Source: Saprospiraceae bacterium UBA7328 (GTDB lineage: Bacteria; Bacteroidota; Bacteroidia; Chitinophagales; Saprospiraceae). Taken from it: a DNA stretch of 7,990 bases. The stretch spans positions 1,508 through 9,497 of the forward strand of contig DKPS01000276.1 in NCBI GenBank assembly GCA_002471345.1, given 5' to 3'. The notes under the pieces were generated by a model. The model searched no databases. It had not been told where the DNA came from and saw only the letters and a program-made list of their open reading frames with translations. Position numbers and translations under genes: made by a program. Of the stretch, positions 6,427-7,990 are shown piece by piece. Numbering within the stretch: position 1 is the first letter of the stretch; each line of letters begins with the position of its first letter.

Positions 6427-7071
6427 ATGCAAATTATTATTGCTCTTGATAATATGGACTTTGATAAAGCATTTGGGATGTTTGTCGAGTTAGCACCACA
6501 TTGTGATGGTTTCAAAATTAATCACAATCTTTTAGAACACACTTCCATGTTTTCCAATTACGAAGGAGAACTTTTCATAGATTTGAAACTTTGGGACATT
6601 CCTGTTACGGTGGGTTCGATTGTAGAGAAAATTCTTGAGAAGGGTGCTACTATGACATCCATTAGCACTTTCAATAATGATGAGGTGTTTAAAGGTCTTC
6701 ACCAATATTCGGAAGATATAAAATTACTTGGTGTGACATATCTTACTAGTTGGAATGATAAAGAACAATTTGAGATTACAAAAGAACATAGAATTGATAT
6801 GTGGAAAAATCACCTAAAGCGAATACGGAAATATGGGTTTTCTGGTATCGTGTGTAGTGCTCATGATATTTTAGATATAAACGACAATAGTATATTACGA
6901 GTATGTCCAGGCATCAAATTTCAATCTTCTAATAGTGGTCAAGTGAGAACAGCTACACCTAGTATAGCAAAGGATCTTGGAGCTGATTATATTATTATTG
7001 GTAGGAGCGTGACACAATCAAATAATCCAGTAGAAACAATCGAAAAAATAAAGAAAACTATTATGTCGTAG
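6427..7071 (+). CDS. pyrF: Orotidine 5'-phosphate decarboxylase
   Basis: This 214-aa protein converts OMP to UMP, the last step of pyrimidine synthesis. The family motifs are present: IIIALDNMD (3-11) with Asp8, the Lys30 region GFKIN, and the catalytic DLKLWDIPVTV with the D-x-K-x-x-D array Asp52, Lys54 and Asp57. CPGIKF (160-165) is the phosphate-loop strand, and ADYIIIGRSVTQSNNP (186-201) carries Arg193. It is about 30 residues shorter than E. coli PyrF (245 aa), with no key residue missing. Its ATG follows the TAA of the upstream PRTase gene with no gap, so translation is probably coupled; no strong ribosome site is visible. Together the two genes resemble the bifunctional PyrE-PyrF (UMP synthase) arrangement. 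Confidence 0.93.
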   Translation: MQIIIALDNMDFDKAFGMFVELAPHCDGFKINHNLLEHTSMFSNYEGELFIDLKLWDIPVTVGSIVEKILEKGATMTSISTFNNDEVFKGLHQYSEDIKLLGVTYLTSWNDKEQFEITKEHRIDMWKNHLKRIRKYGFSGIVCSAHDILDINDNSILRVCPGIKFQSSNSGQVRTATPSIAKDLGADYIIIGRSVTQSNNPVETIEKIKKTIMS

Positions 7072-7255
7072 TTTTTTTGAATTGTATTGAACCAAAACAA
7101 TCACAATATTTTTGATGTTCATATAAGTCTTCTAAATCATAATAAATTATATCACATTCAAAACAAGAAGCCCAACCATTTTTTTCAAAAAAATCTTCGG
7201 TGTATTCATCTAACGAAGACAGGGTTTCCTTTCTAATCGGTTTTACGATTTCTTT
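7061..7255 (-). CDS. Cys-rich small protein or remnant, no normal start
   Basis: On the - strand, a 64-codon frame between stops reads like real protein. It ends at TAA 7063-7061, overlapping the pyrF 3' end. The C-terminal part contains SCFECD and, after about 20 residues, HQKYCDCFGS, so C-x2-C and H-x3-C-x-C could bind zinc. No ATG, GTG or TTG occurs anywhere in the frame. Non-standard candidates are ATT (7237) and CTG (7222), the latter behind AAAGGAAA. A perfect TATAAATA late box (7264-7257) lies just upstream on the same strand, which supports expression. It may be a gene with an unusual start, one that has lost its 5' end, or one broken by an error in the long T and A runs at 7180-7192. 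The coordinates give the whole open frame. Confidence 0.45.
   Translation of the reverse strand, partial: KEIVKPIRKETLSSLDEYTEDFFEKNGWASCFECDIIYYDLEDLYEHQKYCDCFGSIQFKKTTT
7081..7113 (+). terminator. Weak possible terminator after pyrF
   Basis: ATTGTATTG (7081-7089) can pair with CAAT (7098-7101) plus ACAAT (7103-7107), with one bulged C and the loop AACCAAAA. Five T residues follow at 7109-7113. The stem has only two G-C pairs, and the DNA also lies within a - strand open frame, so it may simply be chance complementarity in AT-rich sequence. Confidence 0.3.
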
Positions 7256-7256
7256 T

Positions 7257-7264
7257 TATTTATA
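7257..7264 (-). promoter_or_regulatory. T4-like late promoter box TATAAATA on - strand
   Basis: The - strand reads TATAAATA, an exact match to the T4 late promoter consensus. It sits at the head of the Cys-rich - strand frame and would start transcription a few bases inside it. The + strand sigma70 promoter for rpsU begins five bases away and points the opposite way. One or two such octamers are expected by chance in this much AT-rich DNA, so the placement carries most of the weight. Confidence 0.45.
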
Positions 7265-7268
7265 AAAC

Positions 7269-7297
7269 TTGACTTATCATATATAAAGTGTTACAAT
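7269..7297 (+). promoter_or_regulatory. Near-consensus sigma70 promoter for rpsU
   Basis: TTGACT (7269-7274) and TACAAT (7292-7297) are separated by exactly 17 bases, and each matches the sigma70 consensus at five of six positions. Transcription would start near 7304, about 60 bases before the rpsU start codon. It is the best host-type promoter in the window and would suit early expression from unmodified host polymerase. Confidence 0.75.
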
Positions 7298-7305
7298 TAA
7301 TATGT

Positions 7306-7331
7306 AGAGTGAAAGAATAATCTATTACTCT
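7306..7331 (+). promoter_or_regulatory. Hairpin at the 5' end of the rpsU leader
   Basis: AGAGTGA (7306-7312) pairs with TTACTCT (7325-7331), seven base pairs with one G-U, around a 12-base loop. With a start site near 7304 this stem-loop would form at the very 5' end of the transcript. It could protect the mRNA from decay or act in control of translation. No T-run follows closely enough for a terminator. Confidence 0.4.
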
Positions 7332-7364
7332 TATTATGAACAATCCAATATTGAATAATAAAAA

Positions 7365-7595
7365 ATGATATCAATAAAAGTGAGACCGAAAGATAATATC
7401 AATCGTGTATTAAGTCGGTTCAAAGCCGCAGTTATGGCTGAAGGAACTATGAAACTCGTTAGGAAGAAATCTTTTTTCCAGAAACCTAGTTTAGAAAAAA
7501 AGTTGAAACGAGAAGAAGCACAACGTCAACGAAAGAAAGACGAGATTAAATTGCTTCGTAAACTTGAAAGCGAGGAAAGTGACTGGCGAGGATAA
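7365..7595 (+). CDS. rpsU: Ribosomal protein bS21 homologue
   Basis: This 76-aa basic protein is a bS21 homologue (E. coli 71 aa). It shows the N-terminal I-x-V-R pattern (ISIKVRP), the RFK helix (18-20), the V-R-K-K-S-F-F-x-K-P motif (32-41), and a lysine/arginine-rich helical tail (44-66). An acidic end, LESEESDWRG, is longer than usual. bS21 sits on the 30S platform next to the anti-Shine-Dalgarno end of 16S rRNA. Homologues are known in several marine phages, where they are thought to enter host ribosomes. It has its own sigma70-type promoter and hairpin leader. The bases before the ATG (AATAATAAAAA) contain no Shine-Dalgarno, unusual here and notable for a protein that affects start-site recognition. 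Confidence 0.9.
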   Translation: MISIKVRPKDNINRVLSRFKAAVMAEGTMKLVRKKSFFQKPSLEKKLKREEAQRQRKKDEIKLLRKLESEESDWRG

Positions 7596-7881
7596 CGTTG
7601 TTCACTTAGACGAGTATCGAAAACAAAAATACATTCTCAAAATGTATGTTGGAGGATATTATGTACATCCAGAATTGGGTGTACACCTTCATTGTATCGG
7701 AATGACTTCTCCGATGCACACTAAAAACGATGAAGTTCATTTCATAATCGAAGACAATTTTGGAAGTTTATCCACATTCCAAATAGATGACCCGCCTGTC
7801 GGGTTCGTGAAATCCAATATAGCCGAATTTGCTCAAGCGTGGTTTAATGGAACAGACCCTAATAAACCAGTAGCGTCTTAG
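7579..7881 (+). CDS. Unknown 100-aa phage protein
   Basis: The frame is open from TTG 7564 and overlaps the rpsU 3' end. I chose GTG 7579 (protein MTGEDNVVHLDEYRKQK...), which gives 100 aa. An AGGA lies only two bases upstream, so the start is uncertain; ATG 7642 is a later alternative. The protein is soluble, with no signal peptide or membrane segment. It contains a histidine-rich middle region (YVHPELGVHLHCIGM) and a D-rich stretch before PPVGFVKSN. It is probably co-transcribed with rpsU. No family is recognised, and the histidines do not form a motif I can name. Confidence 0.65.
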   Translation: MTGEDNVVHLDEYRKQKYILKMYVGGYYVHPELGVHLHCIGMTSPMHTKNDEVHFIIEDNFGSLSTFQIDDPPVGFVKSNIAEFAQAWFNGTDPNKPVAS

Positions 7882-7884
7882 TAT

Positions 7885-7892
7885 TATAAATA
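7885..7892 (+). promoter_or_regulatory. T4-like late promoter box TATAAATA
   Basis: This is an exact match to the T4 late consensus, four bases after the stop codon of the unknown 100-aa gene and facing out of the window. It would serve a downstream gene that lies mostly or wholly beyond the window end, or a leader RNA in 7893-7990. A chance match is possible in DNA this AT-rich. Confidence 0.5.
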
Positions 7893-7990
7893 ATTAGCGA
7901 GGGCTATAGAGGTAATATTCTGAAAGAAGATTCTCAGAACCTTTTGGGATATTTCTCTCCCCTCATTAATTGTCATACCCCCCTATAAAA
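7893..7990 (+). other. Non-coding window end, possible leader RNA
   Basis: No normal start codon with a ribosome site is visible here. Weak secondary structure is possible: TTCTGA (7918-7923) with TCAGAA (7934-7939), and GAGGG (7899-7903) with CCCTC (7960-7964) closing around it. An AGAGG at 7908-7912 looks like a Shine-Dalgarno but is followed only by ATT. The window ends before the next gene can be seen. Confidence 0.3.

Noticed and set aside
7917..7988. Short frame from ATT 7917 behind AGAGG
   Set aside because: Only 23 codons, non-standard start, and unremarkable composition; overlaps the weak inverted repeats.

Overview
This AT-rich window (by eye under 40% GC) looks like accessory DNA from a T4-like tailed phage of a Gram-negative, probably marine, bacterium. 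The evidence is mostly indirect. Genes are small, tightly packed and almost all on the + strand. There is a phage-type 2-oxoglutarate/Fe(II) oxygenase, a phage-type bS21, three small lipoproteins and several boxes like the T4 late promoter TATAAATA. A bacterial chromosome would be unlikely to mix guaC, gpt, aceA, a nucleoside-binding protein, pyrF and rpsU with orphan lipoproteins in this way. No capsid, tail or terminase gene lies in the window, so phage origin is an inference (about 80% in my judgement).

Layout: 1-78 is the 3' end of an unidentified gene. 117-338 encodes a small two-helix membrane protein and is closed by a strong intrinsic terminator (364-402). 428-1402 is GMP reductase (guaC). 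1445-2326 holds three consecutive small lipoproteins. 2342-2911 is a 2OG-Fe(II) oxygenase. 2975-3451 is a Gpt-like purine phosphoribosyltransferase. 3464-4711 is a complete isocitrate lyase (aceA), followed by a second intrinsic terminator (4713-4740). 4767-5852 is a periplasmic BMP/PnrA-type nucleoside-binding protein. 5853-6033 is a GC-richer non-coding stretch that folds into a pseudoknotted RNA with an 11-bp closing helix and a U6 tail. 6034-6426 is a very short orotate-PRTase-like protein directly abutting pyrF (6427-7071). 7061-7255 on the - strand is a Cys-rich open frame with no normal start codon. 7269-7364 carries a near-consensus sigma70 promoter and a hairpin leader for rpsU (bS21, 7365-7595). 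An unknown 100-aa protein follows (7579-7881), and the window ends in a late-promoter-like box and non-coding DNA.

How the genes may work together: most recognisable enzymes feed nucleotide supply. The BMP protein could capture nucleosides in the periplasm for a host ABC transporter. The Gpt-like enzyme would salvage guanine, xanthine or hypoxanthine. GMP reductase would turn GMP into IMP, the route from guanine to adenine nucleotides, which would suit an AT-rich genome. The PyrE-like protein and PyrF complete UMP synthesis. Isocitrate lyase makes glyoxylate and succinate; glyoxylate can become glycine, a purine precursor, or feed the glyoxylate shunt. bS21 may alter host ribosomes. The joint scheme is inference; the individual family assignments are firm except for the small PyrE-like protein.
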